The notes below the pieces were generated by a model. The model was given only the letters and a program-made list of their open reading frames with translations, was not told the DNA's origin and did not search any database. From Agrobacterium rosae (GTDB lineage Bacteria > Pseudomonadota > Alphaproteobacteria > Rhizobiales > Rhizobiaceae), in assembly GCF_002915175.1 (NCBI RefSeq), contig NZ_NXEJ01000009.1, forward strand, positions 215,969-279,968: a stretch of DNA of 64,000 bases, given 5' to 3'. Every line of letters begins with the position of its first letter. Position 1 is the stretch's first letter. Below, in pieces: positions 37,192 to 46,748 of the stretch. The translations under genes were made by a program, and so were the position numbers.

Positions 37192-37932
37192 TTAGGTTCC
37201 CGCTAACAGGTCGAGGAGATCGAACATTTCGGCCTCGCGGGGAGCAGTGCTGGCAAATGCGTTGTGTTGAAACGCGGGCGGAATATCTGAAAGGACCTTT
37301 TTACTGATGCAGATAAACTTACAGTGATCCCATTGCTTGAAAACAGGCTGACTGGTGACGAGTTTGAAAAACAGCCGAGCCGCCTCACTGGAGTATAAAA
37401 GGACAACATCTACTTGCTTATCTGTAAGGCCTTCCCATTCCGTGCGGTTCCAGGAGAGGGGCTGCATCTCGTAGACTTCGGCGGTTTCGAACGGCACCAT
37501 CAATTCCGAGAGCCGCTTTTCGAACCCAGCGTCTCTGGGTGTTCCTGCAAGATAGAGAAGATTGCCGCACGATCCGGTGTCGCTTTTCATCCGGTCAGCG
37601 ATCAACTGGGCCAGTGCCGGACCATCGCTTTCTCCCGCAGTGACGTTGTGGAAACCCGATTTGCGGGCCGCCTCTGCCGAAGCGGTCCCCACGGCAAACA
37701 TTGGTATATGCAGGATCTCTGGCGCAGCAAGACCACGTCCTGCCAGCACGCGAATGGCTTCCGCGCTTGTTACGGCAAGTGCTTGCAACGGCTTTGCCAA
37801 AGCTTGGATAGCGACGTCAGCACGGTGAACGGACTCTGTCAGAGGTATCAGAACCGGTTCATGACCACGTTCGCGCAAAAGTGCCGCCGTCTTTTCTCCC
37901 GACGCTCGTGGGCGGGTGACGACGACGCGCAT
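37192..37932 (-). CDS. hemD: Uroporphyrinogen-III synthase
   Basis: It closes hydroxymethylbilane to uroporphyrinogen III with inversion of ring D. The 246-residue protein begins MRVVVTRPRASGEKTAALL and has the two-domain HemD pattern with TSAEAIRVL near 64 and DVVLLYSSEAARLFFKL near 192. HemD is poorly conserved, so position after hemC is good support. The ATG at 37932 lies two bases after the hemC stop; a longer frame to 38022 inside hemC was rejected. Confidence 0.92.
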   Translation of the reverse strand: MRVVVTRPRASGEKTAALLRERGHEPVLIPLTESVHRADVAIQALAKPLQALAVTSAEAIRVLAGRGLAAPEILHIPMFAVGTASAEAARKSGFHNVTAGESDGPALAQLIADRMKSDTGSCGNLLYLAGTPRDAGFEKRLSELMVPFETAEVYEMQPLSWNRTEWEGLTDKQVDVVLLYSSEAARLFFKLVTSQPVFKQWDHCKFICISKKVLSDIPPAFQHNAFASTAPREAEMFDLLDLLAGT

Positions 37933-37934
37933 GG

Positions 37935-38864
37935 TCAGCTCCAGCCTTCGAAGAAACCAGTGCCGGCGGCAGCGCGAACCTGTTCCCCGGCCTGCTTGCC
38001 GAGCTCCAATGCCTGCGCGCATTTGCCGGATATCTCGACACTGTGTTCCGTCCGCCCGTCAGGCGTCAGGATCAGGCCGGAAAAGTGCAGCTCATCGCCA
38101 TCGCAGGTGGCGTAACCGGCAATCGGTGTGCGGCAGGAACCATCGAGCACCGACAGGAAACCACGCTCGCAAGACACGGCATCATAGGTGGGACAGTGAT
38201 TGATGGCCGCGAGCAAATCGCCGACGCGTGTATCGCCGATGCGGCTTTCGATCCCGATGGCACCTTGTGCAGGGGCAGGGAGAAAGTCTGTCGTTTCCAG
38301 CAACTCCGTCGGCACGTCTGCCATGTCCAGCCGCTTGAGACCTGCGAAGGCGAGCAATGTCGCATCAGCCAAGCCGTCTTCCAGTTTCCGCAATCGCGTT
38401 GCCACGGCACCTCGAAACAGGATGACGTTGATGTCTGGCCGCACGCGGCGGATCAGAGCCTGCCGGCGCAATGATGCCGAACCGACTGTCGCGCCATGGG
38501 GAAGTTCCAGCAGCTTTGGAGCGGCACGACCGATAAAGGCATCGCGCACGTCTTCCCGGGGCAGGAATGCCGAGAGATAGAGGCCTTCAGGCAGTTTTGT
38601 CGCCATATCCTTGGAGGAGTGCACGGCAAAATCCAGATCGCCGGACAGAAGTTTGGTTTCCAGCTCCTCGGTAAACAGGCCTTTGCCACCGACCTCAGAG
38701 AGGGCGCGATCGGCGATGCGGTCACCCTTGGTGGTGATCGGCACGATCTCGAACATTTCAGGCGCAAGGCCATGGGCTTTCACGAGACGATCTCTCGTCT
38801 CATGGGCCTGCGCCAGCGCCAAGGGGCTTCCGCGTGTGCCGATTCGGAAAGGTTTTGTTTGCAT
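37935..38864 (-). CDS. hemC: Porphobilinogen deaminase (hydroxymethylbilane synthase)
   Basis: It polymerises four porphobilinogens to hydroxymethylbilane. The 309-residue protein has [13 protein letters not shown] at the N-terminus, [17 protein letters not shown] near 80, and the dipyrromethane cofactor Cys244 in [11 protein letters not shown]. It starts the hemC-hemD-mitofilin-hemY row and is divergent from tsaD, with 72 bases between, the standard rhizobial arrangement. Confidence 0.96.
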   Translation of the reverse strand: MQTKPFRIGTRGSPLALAQAHETRDRLVKAHGLAPEMFEIVPITTKGDRIADRALSEVGGKGLFTEELETKLLSGDLDFAVHSSKDMATKLPEGLYLSAFLPREDVRDAFIGRAAPKLLELPHGATVGSASLRRQALIRRVRPDINVILFRGAVATRLRKLEDGLADATLLAFAGLKRLDMADVPTELLETTDFLPAPAQGAIGIESRIGDTRVGDLLAAINHCPTYDAVSCERGFLSVLDGSCRTPIAGYATCDGDELHFSGLILTPDGRTEHSVEISGKCAQALELGKQAGEQVRAAAGTGFFEGWS

Positions 38865-38936
38865 CCGCTTCTATCCGTTGTTACCGGAGGTGTTCGTACC
38901 CAAGTTTCTGAAGCACCGCAATCAACGAACCGGCTG

Positions 38937-40034
38937 ATGACCCCCTTTCTTCGTATCCTCGGCATTGAGACAAGTTGCGACGAAACCGCTGCATCCGTGG
39001 TGGTTCGGCATGCCGACGGCCGTGGAGAGATCATCTCCGACGTCGTTTTGTCGCAGCTGGAAGAACACAGCGCCTATGGTGGCGTGGTGCCGGAAATCGC
39101 CGCGCGCGCCCATGTGGAAGCGCTCGATACCCTCGTGGAAGAGGCGCTCACCGGTGCGGGTGTGACACTTGCCGATATCGATGCGATCGCTGCTACCTCC
39201 GGTCCGGGTTTGATCGGTGGTCTGATCGTCGGGCTGATGACCGGCAAGGCCATGGCCATGGCGAGCGGCAAACCACTTTACGCCATCAATCACTTGGAAG
39301 GTCATGCGCTGACAGCGCGGCTGACCGACGGTCTGTCATTTCCCTATCTGATGCTGCTGGTGTCCGGCGGGCACACACAGCTCATTCTCGTGCGCGGTGT
39401 CGGGCAATATGAGCGCTGGGGCACGACGATCGACGACGCCTTGGGGGAAGCTTTCGACAAGACCGCCAAGCTTTTGGGGTTGCCTTACCCCGGTGGACCG
39501 GCAGTGGAAAAAGCCGCAGCAAACGGCAATGCGGATCGTTTTGCTCTGCCCCGGCCCATGGTAGGCGAAGCGCGGCTTGATTTTTCCTTTTCCGGCTTGA
39601 AGACAGCGGTCCGCCAGGCAGCGACCGCGATCGCTCCGCTCTCCGAGCAGGATATCGCCGATATTTGCGCTTCCTTTCAAAAGGCCGTGTCACGCACTTT
39701 GAAGGATCGCATCGGCCGCGGCCTGCAACGGTTTCTGGAGGAGTTCCCTTCGGTTGAAGGGGAACCTTCACTCGTTGTGGCCGGCGGCGTTGCGGCCAAT
39801 CAGGAAATCCGCCGAACGCTGCAGGATCTGTGCGACAAGCATCGGTTTCGGTTTATTGCACCACCGCTACAGCTGTGCACGGACAATGCGGCCATGATTG
39901 CCTGGGCCGGCCTGGAACGCATGGCGCTGGGCATGGAGCCTGACAGTTTCGATACGCAGCCACGCTCTCGCTGGCCATTGGACGCGCAAGCGCAGACCTT
40001 GATCGGCTTTGGCAAACGCGGAGCGAAGGCATGA
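38937..40034 (+). CDS. tsaD: tRNA N6-threonylcarbamoyladenosine transferase
   Basis: It transfers the threonylcarbamoyl group to A37 of ANN-decoding tRNAs, with TsaB and TsaE. The 365-residue ASKHA protein starts near [16 protein letters not shown] and has the metal His119 and His123 in [14 protein letters not shown] and [10 protein letters not shown]. An in-frame start further upstream (38496) is antisense to hemC and was rejected. The stop overlaps the gpsA start as ATGA. Confidence 0.96.
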   Translation: MTPFLRILGIETSCDETAASVVVRHADGRGEIISDVVLSQLEEHSAYGGVVPEIAARAHVEALDTLVEEALTGAGVTLADIDAIAATSGPGLIGGLIVGLMTGKAMAMASGKPLYAINHLEGHALTARLTDGLSFPYLMLLVSGGHTQLILVRGVGQYERWGTTIDDALGEAFDKTAKLLGLPYPGGPAVEKAAANGNADRFALPRPMVGEARLDFSFSGLKTAVRQAATAIAPLSEQDIADICASFQKAVSRTLKDRIGRGLQRFLEEFPSVEGEPSLVVAGGVAANQEIRRTLQDLCDKHRFRFIAPPLQLCTDNAAMIAWAGLERMALGMEPDSFDTQPRSRWPLDAQAQTLIGFGKRGAKA

Positions 40035-41020
40035 CTGAGCGTGAAAAAGTCGTCGTCATCGGTTCTGGCGCTTTCGGCACTGCCATTGCTGTGGTCGTCG
40101 CGTTGGAAAACCGCCATGACGTGACGCTGCTCGGACGTGATGCAGCCTTGATGGCCGACTTGCGCGTGGATGGGGTTCATGACGCTGCACTGCCCGGAAT
40201 TTCCTTGCCGGATGCACTGAATTACTCTGCTGAAGCTGATGTGTTGCGGGATGCCGGCATTGTTCTCTTCGCCATGCCATCTCAGGCGCAGGCGGATGCT
40301 GCCCGGAACTACGGTCCTTACCTGGCTAAGGATGCTGTGGTCGTGACCTGTGCTAAGGGCATTGACCGCTCTTCGGGCCAACTGCTGACGGATGTGCTGG
40401 AGCGTGAATTGCCCCATCATCCTGTCGCCGTATTGTCCGGTCCGGGGTTTGCTGCCGATATTGCTAAGGGACTACCGACCGCCATGGCGGTTGCTACTCT
40501 CGACGCCAGCGTGGCCGAGCGGCTGGCGCAGACGATTTCCGGGCGGACTTTCAGGCTTTATGCTTCGACGGACAGGATTGGTGTCCAACTCGGTGGCGCG
40601 TTGAAGAATGTGCTGGCGATCGCAGGCGGCATTGTTGAGGGCGCAGGCCTTGGTGATTCGGCGCGCGCGGCACTGATCTCGCGTGGGTTGGCCGAAATGT
40701 CGCGTCTCGTAGTCGCGATGGGTGGCCAGGCCGATACGGTTCGTGGCCTTTCTGGTCTAGGTGATCTGGTTTTGACGGCCACCAGCCACCAGTCACGAAA
40801 CCTGCGTTTCGGCATTTTGCTAGGGCAGGGCGGCGAACCTGCTGCGTTTCACGGTGGGCTGGTGGAAGGCGCTTATGCGGCCTCCGTCGCCTCACGCCTT
40901 GCCGATGGTCTCGGCATCGACATGCCGGTGACGGATGCCGTTGCGGCCATTATTGATGGCAAGCTCGATATCAGAACCGCCATTCAACAATTGATGACAC
41001 GGCCCATCACCACTGAATAG
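40031..41020 (+). CDS. gpsA: Glycerol-3-phosphate dehydrogenase [NAD(P)+]
   Basis: It makes sn-glycerol 3-phosphate from dihydroxyacetone phosphate for phospholipid synthesis. The 329-residue protein has the dinucleotide motif [10 protein letters not shown] at residues 12-21, VTCAKGI near 107, the catalytic Lys in [14 protein letters not shown] near 188-201 and SGLGDLVLT. It is translated from an ATGA overlap with tsaD and is followed by the YciI gene after 19 bases. Confidence 0.96.
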   Translation: MTEREKVVVIGSGAFGTAIAVVVALENRHDVTLLGRDAALMADLRVDGVHDAALPGISLPDALNYSAEADVLRDAGIVLFAMPSQAQADAARNYGPYLAKDAVVVTCAKGIDRSSGQLLTDVLERELPHHPVAVLSGPGFAADIAKGLPTAMAVATLDASVAERLAQTISGRTFRLYASTDRIGVQLGGALKNVLAIAGGIVEGAGLGDSARAALISRGLAEMSRLVVAMGGQADTVRGLSGLGDLVLTATSHQSRNLRFGILLGQGGEPAAFHGGLVEGAYAASVASRLADGLGIDMPVTDAVAAIIDGKLDIRTAIQQLMTRPITTE

Positions 41021-41039
41021 GGCTCAAGAGGAGACGAAA

Positions 41040-41333
41040 ATGCTGTTTGCCTTCATCTGCAAAGACAAGCCTGACCATTTGCATGTGCGTATGGAAACGC
41101 GCCCGGTTCATTTGGAGCATCTGAACAAGCTCAATGCCGAGGGAACGCTAAAGATGGCGGGCCCGTTTCTGGATGCCGAAGGCAAGCCGAATGGTAGTCT
41201 GGTGATTGTCGAGGCCGCCGACATCGACGCTGCCAAGGCGCTGGCAGATGCCGATCCCTATGCCAAGGCCGGTCTGTTCGAAAGCGTCGATGTGAAGCCT
41301 TATAATTGGGTCTTCAACAATCCTGGAGCTTGA
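41040..41333 (+). CDS. YciI family protein
   Basis: A 97-residue ferredoxin-like-fold protein with the YciI pattern: MLFAFICKDKPDHLHVR, RPVHLEHLNKL carrying the conserved His, and the D-P-Y near ADADPYAKAGLFESVDVKPYNWVF. The His/Asp pair suggests an enzyme-like pocket, but no general function is known. GAGGAG lies shortly upstream. It appears to be in an operon with tsaD-gpsA and the EVE-domain gene. Confidence 0.9.
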   Translation: MLFAFICKDKPDHLHVRMETRPVHLEHLNKLNAEGTLKMAGPFLDAEGKPNGSLVIVEAADIDAAKALADADPYAKAGLFESVDVKPYNWVFNNPGA

Positions 41334-41338
41334 ATAGC

Positions 41339-41782
41339 ATGGCGAATTACTGGCTTTTCAAGTCCGAGCCATCCACGTGGTCGTGGGAACAGCAAAAGGT
41401 CAAGGGTGACGCTGGCGAAGAGTGGGGCGGCGTTCGCAATTATCAGGCACGCAACAATATGCGGGCGATGAAGATTGGCGACAAGGGCTTCTTCTACCAC
41501 TCCAATGAGGGGCTGGAAGTGGTCGGCATTGTCGAGGTGTGTGAACTGTCACGCCCCGATTCTACGGCGGAAGGCGATGCGCGCTGGGACTGCGTGCACA
41601 TCAAGGCCGTGTGCGATGTGCCTTCACCCGTTACGCTGAAAGACGTGAAAGCCAACCCAAAGCTTGCCGACATGTCTCTCGTTACCTCCATGCGGCTTTC
41701 CGTGCAGCCGGTGTTGTTGGAGGAATATCTCGAAGTTTGCCGTATGGGCAAGCTCGACAATCCGCCGCACTCCCCGGACTGA
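41339..41782 (+). CDS. EVE domain-containing protein
   Basis: A 147-residue single EVE domain (PUA-like fold), starting ANYWLFKSEPSTWSWEQQ and containing the typical GVRNYQARNNMRAMKIGDKGFFYHSN. EVE domains are thought to bind modified bases in DNA or RNA; in rhizobia this short form is a housekeeping neighbour of gpsA. The ATG at 41339 has GGAG ten bases upstream and lies six bases after the YciI stop. A longer frame to 41306 lies inside the YciI gene. Confidence 0.9.
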   Translation: MANYWLFKSEPSTWSWEQQKVKGDAGEEWGGVRNYQARNNMRAMKIGDKGFFYHSNEGLEVVGIVEVCELSRPDSTAEGDARWDCVHIKAVCDVPSPVTLKDVKANPKLADMSLVTSMRLSVQPVLLEEYLEVCRMGKLDNPPHSPD

Positions 41783-41787
41783 GTGGA

Positions 41788-42432
41788 TTGAAAACCGATC
41801 CGGAGCAGTTCATTCTCGCCAATACCGGCATCATGCGGCCGCCGCATGTGCCGGAAATTGCGCTGCATCTGGCATCGGAAGCGCATGACCTCTGGCTCAA
41901 GACGGAGGATGAATTGCAGGCCATCGGTCTGCCGCCGCCGTTCTGGGCCTTTGCCTGGGCTGGCGGGCAGGGTCTTGCGCGTTATGTTCTCGACAATCCC
42001 CACATCGTCAGCGGCAAGCGCGTGCTGGATTTCGCCAGCGGCTCCGGCCTTGTTGCCATTGCTGCGGCAAAGGCTGGTGCGGTACATGTGACAGCCGCGG
42101 ATATCGACCCTTGGGCCAAAACGGCTGTGAGGCTGAATGCGGATGAAAATGCAGTGGATGTCGCGTTCACGGGTGACAATCTCATCAACACGCCTGTCGA
42201 CGCCGATGTGCTGCTGGCGGGGGACGTGTTTTACGACCAGGCTTTTGCCGAGGCGCTCATTCCCTGGTTTGCCGTGCTGGCGCGGCAAGGCGTCACCGTT
42301 CTTGTGGGTGATCCGGGTCGTTCCTATCTGCCGAAGGACAAGCTCGAAGCCTGCGCGACTTACCAAGTGCCGGTCACACGTGCGCTTGAGGACAGCGAGA
42401 TTAAGAAGACCACTGTCTGGCGGTTCATCTGA
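41788..42432 (+). CDS. METTL20/ETFBKMT-like protein-lysine methyltransferase
   Basis: A SAM-dependent methyltransferase of the seven-strand METTL family. SAM motif I is VLDFASGSGLVAIAAA, the acidic end of strand 2 is AADIDPWA, and the family-specific DVFYD follows. The N-terminal FILANTGIMRPPHVPEI and PPPFWAFAWAGGQGLARYVLD are as in bacterial METTL20. From family knowledge, an Agrobacterium homologue methylates ribosomal protein L7/L12 and the ETF beta subunit. I chose a TTG start at 41788 (214 residues), because no ATG or GTG is near the conserved N-terminus; the site upstream is weak. Confidence 0.8.
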   Translation: MKTDPEQFILANTGIMRPPHVPEIALHLASEAHDLWLKTEDELQAIGLPPPFWAFAWAGGQGLARYVLDNPHIVSGKRVLDFASGSGLVAIAAAKAGAVHVTAADIDPWAKTAVRLNADENAVDVAFTGDNLINTPVDADVLLAGDVFYDQAFAEALIPWFAVLARQGVTVLVGDPGRSYLPKDKLEACATYQVPVTRALEDSEIKKTTVWRFI

Positions 42433-42438
42433 ACCTCA

Positions 42439-42804
42439 TCAGGGGCGGATGACGCAGACGCCTTTTTCATAAGCGCATGCCGAGCCGATGCTTTGGGCAT
42501 CGACGTGAATAATACGCGCTTTTGGTGCAACCGGCATCGCTGCGCGCCTATCCCCCCCGGCGCGGCTCAGGCCGTTGTCTATCGCAAAGTAATTGCCGTT
42601 GCCTCGTACCCTTAAGGCAGAAATTGCGCCGCTATACGTACCGATCCGTGGTATAACGGACGGCAGACCATTGGAGCCAACGGTTGCTTGATGGTGACCA
42701 AAATTGCGGCGGCTTCCGAAATCCTCTGCTGCAACCGCTGTCACGGTGATTGAAAAGATGGTCGCAACAGCGGCGAACCGGCAGGTGATTCGATATAAAA
42801 ACAT
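42439..42804 (-). CDS. Secreted hypothetical protein
   Basis: A 121-residue protein with a clear signal peptide (FLYRITCRFAAVATIFSITVTAVAAED, cleavage near VAA-ED). The mature part of about 95 residues is basic and Gly/Asn/Arg-rich, with SRRNFGHHQATVGSNGLPSVIPRIGTYSGAISALRVRGNGNYF. The two Cys near the C-terminus (ACAYEKGVCVI) could form a disulfide. I do not recognise the family. It is divergent from sdhC across a palindrome-rich spacer. Confidence 0.7.
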   Translation of the reverse strand: MFLYRITCRFAAVATIFSITVTAVAAEDFGSRRNFGHHQATVGSNGLPSVIPRIGTYSGAISALRVRGNGNYFAIDNGLSRAGGDRRAAMPVAPKARIIHVDAQSIGSACAYEKGVCVIRP

Positions 42805-42857
42805 GACTGAAAACCTCCGGAATTTATAGTTACCAAAAGGTTAAATAGCACATAGAC

Positions 42858-42873
42858 GACTTACGTAAAAGTC
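42858..42873. promoter_or_regulatory. TTACGTAA palindrome in the sdhC upstream region
   Basis: TTACGTAA at 42861-42868 is a perfect eight-base palindrome inside a wider dyad GACTT...AAGTC. The same octamer lies upstream of mdh at 48528-48535. A shared regulator of the two TCA operons is possible; the factor is unknown. Confidence 0.4.
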
Positions 42874-42883
42874 AATTATTTTG

Positions 42884-42904
42884 GCATTTCCTATTTGGAA
42901 ATGC
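42884..42904. promoter_or_regulatory. Inverted repeat GCATTTCC-N5-GGAAATGC
   Basis: Perfect eight-base arms with a five-base spacer between divergent genes and without a U-tract, so an operator is more likely than a terminator. It lies 80 nt upstream of the secreted-protein gene and 210 nt upstream of sdhC. Confidence 0.5.
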
Positions 42905-43113
42905 TGGACTTTTTATCGAGGCAGACAGTTTTTTCATCTGAATCGACAGAACCAATCGATTAAATTCAATTCGGCCATGAAATGTGCTTGTCGTTGTGCC
43001 GTGGTGCTATTAAAGGTCGCGGTTGGTGCAATGCACATTCTCTCATCATGTGCTGTTGCTTTGGGGCGCGCTCGAACAGTCGAAGCGCACTGGAAAAACG
43101 CCGCGAGGTTCTG

Positions 43114-43506
43114 ATGGCGAATGTGACAAATAACCGGCCTCTGTCGCCACATCTTCAAGTTTACAAGCTGATTCCGACCATGCTTGCGTCGATCGTGCAC
43201 CGCATTACCGGTGCCGCGCTCTATTTCGGTACGCTTCTCGTCGTATGGTGGCTGGTCGCAGCTGCGTCCGGCGGTGCCTATTACGAATGGGTGCAGTGGG
43301 CGATGGGGTCGATCATCGGCAAGCTGATCCTGATCGGCTACACCTGGGCGCTAATGTACCACATGCTGAGTGGCCTTCGCCACTTCATGTGGGATCTCGG
43401 CCATGGCTTCGACAAGCACTTCACCACCAAGCTGGTGAAGGTCTCGCTGGTCGTGTCAATCTGTCTGACCGCGCTGATTTGGGTCATCGCCTACATCGTG
43501 CGCTAA
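43114..43506 (+). CDS. sdhC: Succinate dehydrogenase cytochrome b556 subunit
   Basis: One of two membrane anchors of complex II; it binds heme b and ubiquinone with SdhD. The 130-residue protein has SPHLQVYKL and ASIVHRITGAAL at the N-terminus, three hydrophobic segments, and His83 in MYHMLSGLRH as the likely heme ligand by comparison with E. coli His84. CGAGGTT precedes the ATG at 43114; the longer frame upstream has no family match. It is the first gene of sdhCDAB. Confidence 0.95.
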   Translation: MANVTNNRPLSPHLQVYKLIPTMLASIVHRITGAALYFGTLLVVWWLVAAASGGAYYEWVQWAMGSIIGKLILIGYTWALMYHMLSGLRHFMWDLGHGFDKHFTTKLVKVSLVVSICLTALIWVIAYIVR

Positions 43507-43518
43507 GGAGATCGTTTC

Positions 43519-43899
43519 ATGGATATGCGTACACCCCTGAACAAGGTTCGCGGTCTCGGCTCAGCCAAGGATGGCACCGAGCATTTCTGGCGTCAGCGCG
43601 TTACCGCCGTCGCCAATGTTCCGTTGCTGCTGTTCTTCGTCGTTTTCCTGGTCATGTATGGCGGCGCTCCGCATGCGGAAGTCGTCGCCGCTCTTGCCAA
43701 CCCGTTGGTTGCGGTGGTCATGGCGCTTGTCGTCATCTCCGGCGTCATTCACATGAAGCTCGGCATGCAGGTCATCATCGAAGACTATATTCACGCTGAA
43801 TATCTGAAGCTTGCTCTCGTGATGCTCAACACGTTCTTCGCGATCATCGTTGCTGGCCTCTGTCTGTTCGCCATTCTGAAAATTGCATTCGCAGGATAA
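43519..43899 (+). CDS. sdhD: Succinate dehydrogenase hydrophobic membrane anchor subunit
   Basis: The second membrane anchor of complex II. The 126 residues contain three hydrophobic segments and the SdhD pattern [18 protein letters not shown], with the conserved His and the Asp-Tyr used in heme and quinone binding. It begins 12 bases after sdhC and ends six bases before sdhA. Confidence 0.95.
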   Translation: MDMRTPLNKVRGLGSAKDGTEHFWRQRVTAVANVPLLLFFVVFLVMYGGAPHAEVVAALANPLVAVVMALVVISGVIHMKLGMQVIIEDYIHAEYLKLALVMLNTFFAIIVAGLCLFAILKIAFAG

Positions 43900-43905
43900 T
43901 CCGTC

Positions 43906-45750
43906 ATGGCATCGATCAGTTCACCTTCCACCAATGGCAAGGCATATACCTATGTCGATCACTCCTATGACGTGATTGTCGTGGGTGCCGGCGGTGCCGG
44001 TCTTCGCGCGACGCTCGGCATGGCCGAGCAGGGTTTCAAGACCGCCTGCATCACCAAGGTTTTCCCGACGCGTTCGCACACGGTTGCGGCGCAGGGCGGC
44101 ATTGCCGCCTCGCTCAACAACATGACGCCGGATAGCTGGCAGTGGCACCTTTACGACACCGTCAAGGGGTCTGACTGGCTGGGCGACGTGGATGCCATGC
44201 AGTATCTCGCCATGGAAGCGCCAAAGGCGGTTTATGAGCTGGAACATTACGGCGTGCCTTTTTCGCGTAACGCCGAAGGCAAAATCTACCAGCGCCCGTT
44301 TGGCGGCCACATGCAGAATTACGGTGAAGGCCCGCCAGTACAGCGCACCTGTGCTGCTGCCGACCGTACCGGCCACGCCATTCTGCACACGCTTTATGGC
44401 CAATCGCTACGCAACAACGCCGAATTCTTCATCGAATATTTCGCGCTCGACCTCATCATGTCCGATGATGGCAGCCGCTGCACGGGCGTCGTTGCCTGGA
44501 ATCTTGATGACGGTACGATCCACCGCTTTACCGCCAAGATGGTGGTTCTGGCGACGGGTGGTTATGGCCGCGCTTATTTCTCCGCAACATCCGCGCACAC
44601 CTGCACGGGCGATGGCGGCGGCATGGTTGCTCGCGCCGGTCTTCCGCTTCAGGACATGGAATTCGTTCAGTTCCACCCGACCGGCATTTACGGCGCAGGC
44701 TGCCTGATTACCGAAGGCGCACGCGGGGAGGGCGGTTACCTCGTCAACTCCGAGGGCGAGCGCTTTATGGAGCGTTACGCGCCATCCGCCAAGGATCTCG
44801 CCTCGCGTGACGTCGTGTCGCGTTGCATGACCATGGAAATCCGCGAAGGTCGTGGCGTTGGCAAGAACAAGGACCACATCTTCCTGCATCTGGATCACCT
44901 CGATCCGGCCATCCTGCATGAGCGTCTGCCGGGCATTTCCGAAAGCGCCAAGATTTTCGCAGGCGTGGACGTGACGCGCGAGCCGATCCCGGTTCTGCCG
45001 ACGGTTCACTATAATATGGGCGGTATTCCGACCAACTATTGGGGTGAAGTGCTGAACGCCGACAGCGAAAATCCGGAACGCATATTGCCCGGCCTGATGG
45101 CTGTGGGCGAAGCCGGTTGTGCGTCTGTTCACGGTGCAAACCGTCTCGGCTCCAACTCGCTGATTGACCTTGTCGTCTTTGGCCGTGCCGCTGCCATTCG
45201 CGCAGCCGAAGTTATCGATCGCAACAGCGCTATTCCTGCGCTGAATGTCGCGGCCTGTGACAAGATCATGGATCGCTTTGACCGTCTGCGTAACGCCAAT
45301 GGCAGCACGCCAACGGCTGTATTGCGTGACAAGATGCAGCGCGCCATGCAGGACGATGCCGCCGTGTTCCGCACGCAGGAATCGCTGGAAAGCGGTTGCA
45401 AGCGTATTTCCGCCATCTGGAAAGAATTGCCGGACATCAAGGTCACAGACCGCTCAATGGTCTGGAATTCCGATCTGGTGGAAACGCTGGAACTCGAAAA
45501 CCTCATGGCCAACGCCATCACCACGGTCTACGGCGCGGAAGCCCGCAAGGAAAGCCGTGGCAGCCATGCGCGCGAAGATTTCGTCGACGGTCCGTTCGGC
45601 GGTCGCGACGACATCAACTGGCGCAAGCACACGCTTGCCTGGGTCAACGCGCAGGGTGACGTGAAGCTTGACTATCGCCCGGTTCACACCGACCTGATTG
45701 CCGAAGGCATCGATCTTCAAAAGATCGCGCCAAAGGCTCGCGTCTATTGA
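43906..45750 (+). CDS. sdhA: Succinate dehydrogenase flavoprotein subunit
   Basis: The catalytic subunit that oxidises succinate to fumarate. The 614-residue protein has the FAD motif [11 protein letters not shown] at 26-36, the covalent FAD-binding His58 in [11 protein letters not shown], the active-site FHPTG and [11 protein letters not shown], and [11 protein letters not shown] near 410. It acts in the cytoplasm on the membrane anchor SdhCD with SdhB. Confidence 0.97.
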   Translation: MASISSPSTNGKAYTYVDHSYDVIVVGAGGAGLRATLGMAEQGFKTACITKVFPTRSHTVAAQGGIAASLNNMTPDSWQWHLYDTVKGSDWLGDVDAMQYLAMEAPKAVYELEHYGVPFSRNAEGKIYQRPFGGHMQNYGEGPPVQRTCAAADRTGHAILHTLYGQSLRNNAEFFIEYFALDLIMSDDGSRCTGVVAWNLDDGTIHRFTAKMVVLATGGYGRAYFSATSAHTCTGDGGGMVARAGLPLQDMEFVQFHPTGIYGAGCLITEGARGEGGYLVNSEGERFMERYAPSAKDLASRDVVSRCMTMEIREGRGVGKNKDHIFLHLDHLDPAILHERLPGISESAKIFAGVDVTREPIPVLPTVHYNMGGIPTNYWGEVLNADSENPERILPGLMAVGEAGCASVHGANRLGSNSLIDLVVFGRAAAIRAAEVIDRNSAIPALNVAACDKIMDRFDRLRNANGSTPTAVLRDKMQRAMQDDAAVFRTQESLESGCKRISAIWKELPDIKVTDRSMVWNSDLVETLELENLMANAITTVYGAEARKESRGSHAREDFVDGPFGGRDDINWRKHTLAWVNAQGDVKLDYRPVHTDLIAEGIDLQKIAPKARVY

Positions 45751-45767
45751 TTTGAGAGGAACTGGAC

Positions 45768-46547
45768 ATGGTTGAACTTACACTTCCCAAGAACTCTCAG
45801 ATGACCGAGGGCAAGGTCTGGCCGAAGCCTGCCGGTGCCAAGAATGTGCGCGAATATCGCGTCTATCGCTGGAACCCGGATGACGGCCAGAACCCGCATA
45901 TCGATACCTACTACATCGATATCGACGACTGCGGCCCGATGGTTCTGGATGCGCTTCTGTATATCAAGAACAATATCGACCCGACGCTGACGCTGCGCCG
46001 TTCCTGTCGTGAGGGCATCTGCGGTTCCTGCGCGATGAACATCGATGGCACGAACACGCTGGCCTGCACCAAGGGCATGGATGAAATCAAGGGAACGGTA
46101 AAGGTCTATCCGCTGCCGCATATGCCCGTGGTGAAGGACCTTATTCCCGATCTGTCGAATTTCTATGCCCAGCACCGCTCCATCGAGCCTTGGCTGAAGA
46201 CCGTTTCGCCGACGCCTGCAAAGGAATGGAAGCAGAGCCATGATGACCGCCAGAAGCTGGATGGTCTCTACGAGTGCATTCTATGCGCCTGCTGCTCCAC
46301 GTCCTGTCCCAGCTACTGGTGGAATGGCGACCGTTATCTCGGTCCGGCCGTTCTGCTGCAGGCTTACCGCTGGCTGATCGACAGCCGCGATGAGGCTACC
46401 GGCGAGCGTCTCGACAACCTCGAAGACCCGTTCCGCCTTTACCGTTGCCACACCATTATGAACTGTGCGCAGGCTTGCCCCAAGGGTCTCAACCCTGCCA
46501 AGGCGATTGCCGAGATCAAGAAGATGATGGTCGAGCGCCGGGTTTAA
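45768..46547 (+). CDS. sdhB: Succinate dehydrogenase iron-sulfur subunit
   Basis: It carries electrons from FAD to quinone through three clusters. In 259 residues the ligands are visible: [15 protein letters not shown]...C for [2Fe-2S], [12 protein letters not shown] for [4Fe-4S] and [17 protein letters not shown] for the remaining clusters. It ends sdhCDAB and is followed by a terminator. Confidence 0.97.
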   Translation: MVELTLPKNSQMTEGKVWPKPAGAKNVREYRVYRWNPDDGQNPHIDTYYIDIDDCGPMVLDALLYIKNNIDPTLTLRRSCREGICGSCAMNIDGTNTLACTKGMDEIKGTVKVYPLPHMPVVKDLIPDLSNFYAQHRSIEPWLKTVSPTPAKEWKQSHDDRQKLDGLYECILCACCSTSCPSYWWNGDRYLGPAVLLQAYRWLIDSRDEATGERLDNLEDPFRLYRCHTIMNCAQACPKGLNPAKAIAEIKKMMVERRV

Positions 46548-46571
46548 ATGCGGCTTTAATCGATGATAGTG

Positions 46572-46601
46572 AACAGGCCGCGACCCCCGTCGTGGCCTGT
46601 T
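46572..46601 (+). terminator. Terminator after sdhB
   Basis: AACAGGCCGCGAC at 46572-46584 and GTCGTGGCCTGTT at 46589-46601 form a long G+C stem with one mismatch and a CCCC loop, followed by a short T stretch. It lies 25 bases after the sdhB stop. Confidence 0.75.
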
Positions 46602-46748
46602 TGATGATAATGGGGCTGGAAATTTCTATAAAAATCGACTGAAATTGCAATTATCGCGGTAGCAGCTTGCGTTAGCTAATGCTTTGGTAATAATTCAGCC
46701 GTTTTGTGTAGACATTGTCTTGCCGAAGCAGAAAATCGGGAGCTTGAG

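Larger units (their letters stand above)
42805..43113. other. Palindrome-rich intergenic region upstream of sdhC
   Basis: This 309-base gap between the secreted-protein gene and sdhC holds several dyads: GACTT-ACGTAA-AAGTC at 42858-42873, GCATTTCC-N5-GGAAATGC at 42884-42904, GTGCA-A-TGCAC at 43026-43036 and a hairpin GCGCT-CGA...TCG-A-AGCGC at 43068-43088 just before the sdhC ribosome site. No RNA gene was recognised. Confidence 0.5.

Noticed and set aside
38496-38936. N-terminal extension of tsaD by 147 codons
   Set aside because: The extension lies antisense to hemC, and TsaD proteins begin at about [13 protein letters not shown], so the ATG at 38937 is right.
41339-41782. EVE-domain protein as part of a restriction or defence system
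   Set aside because: It is the short housekeeping form beside gpsA and YciI genes, with no nuclease or methylase of DNA nearby.
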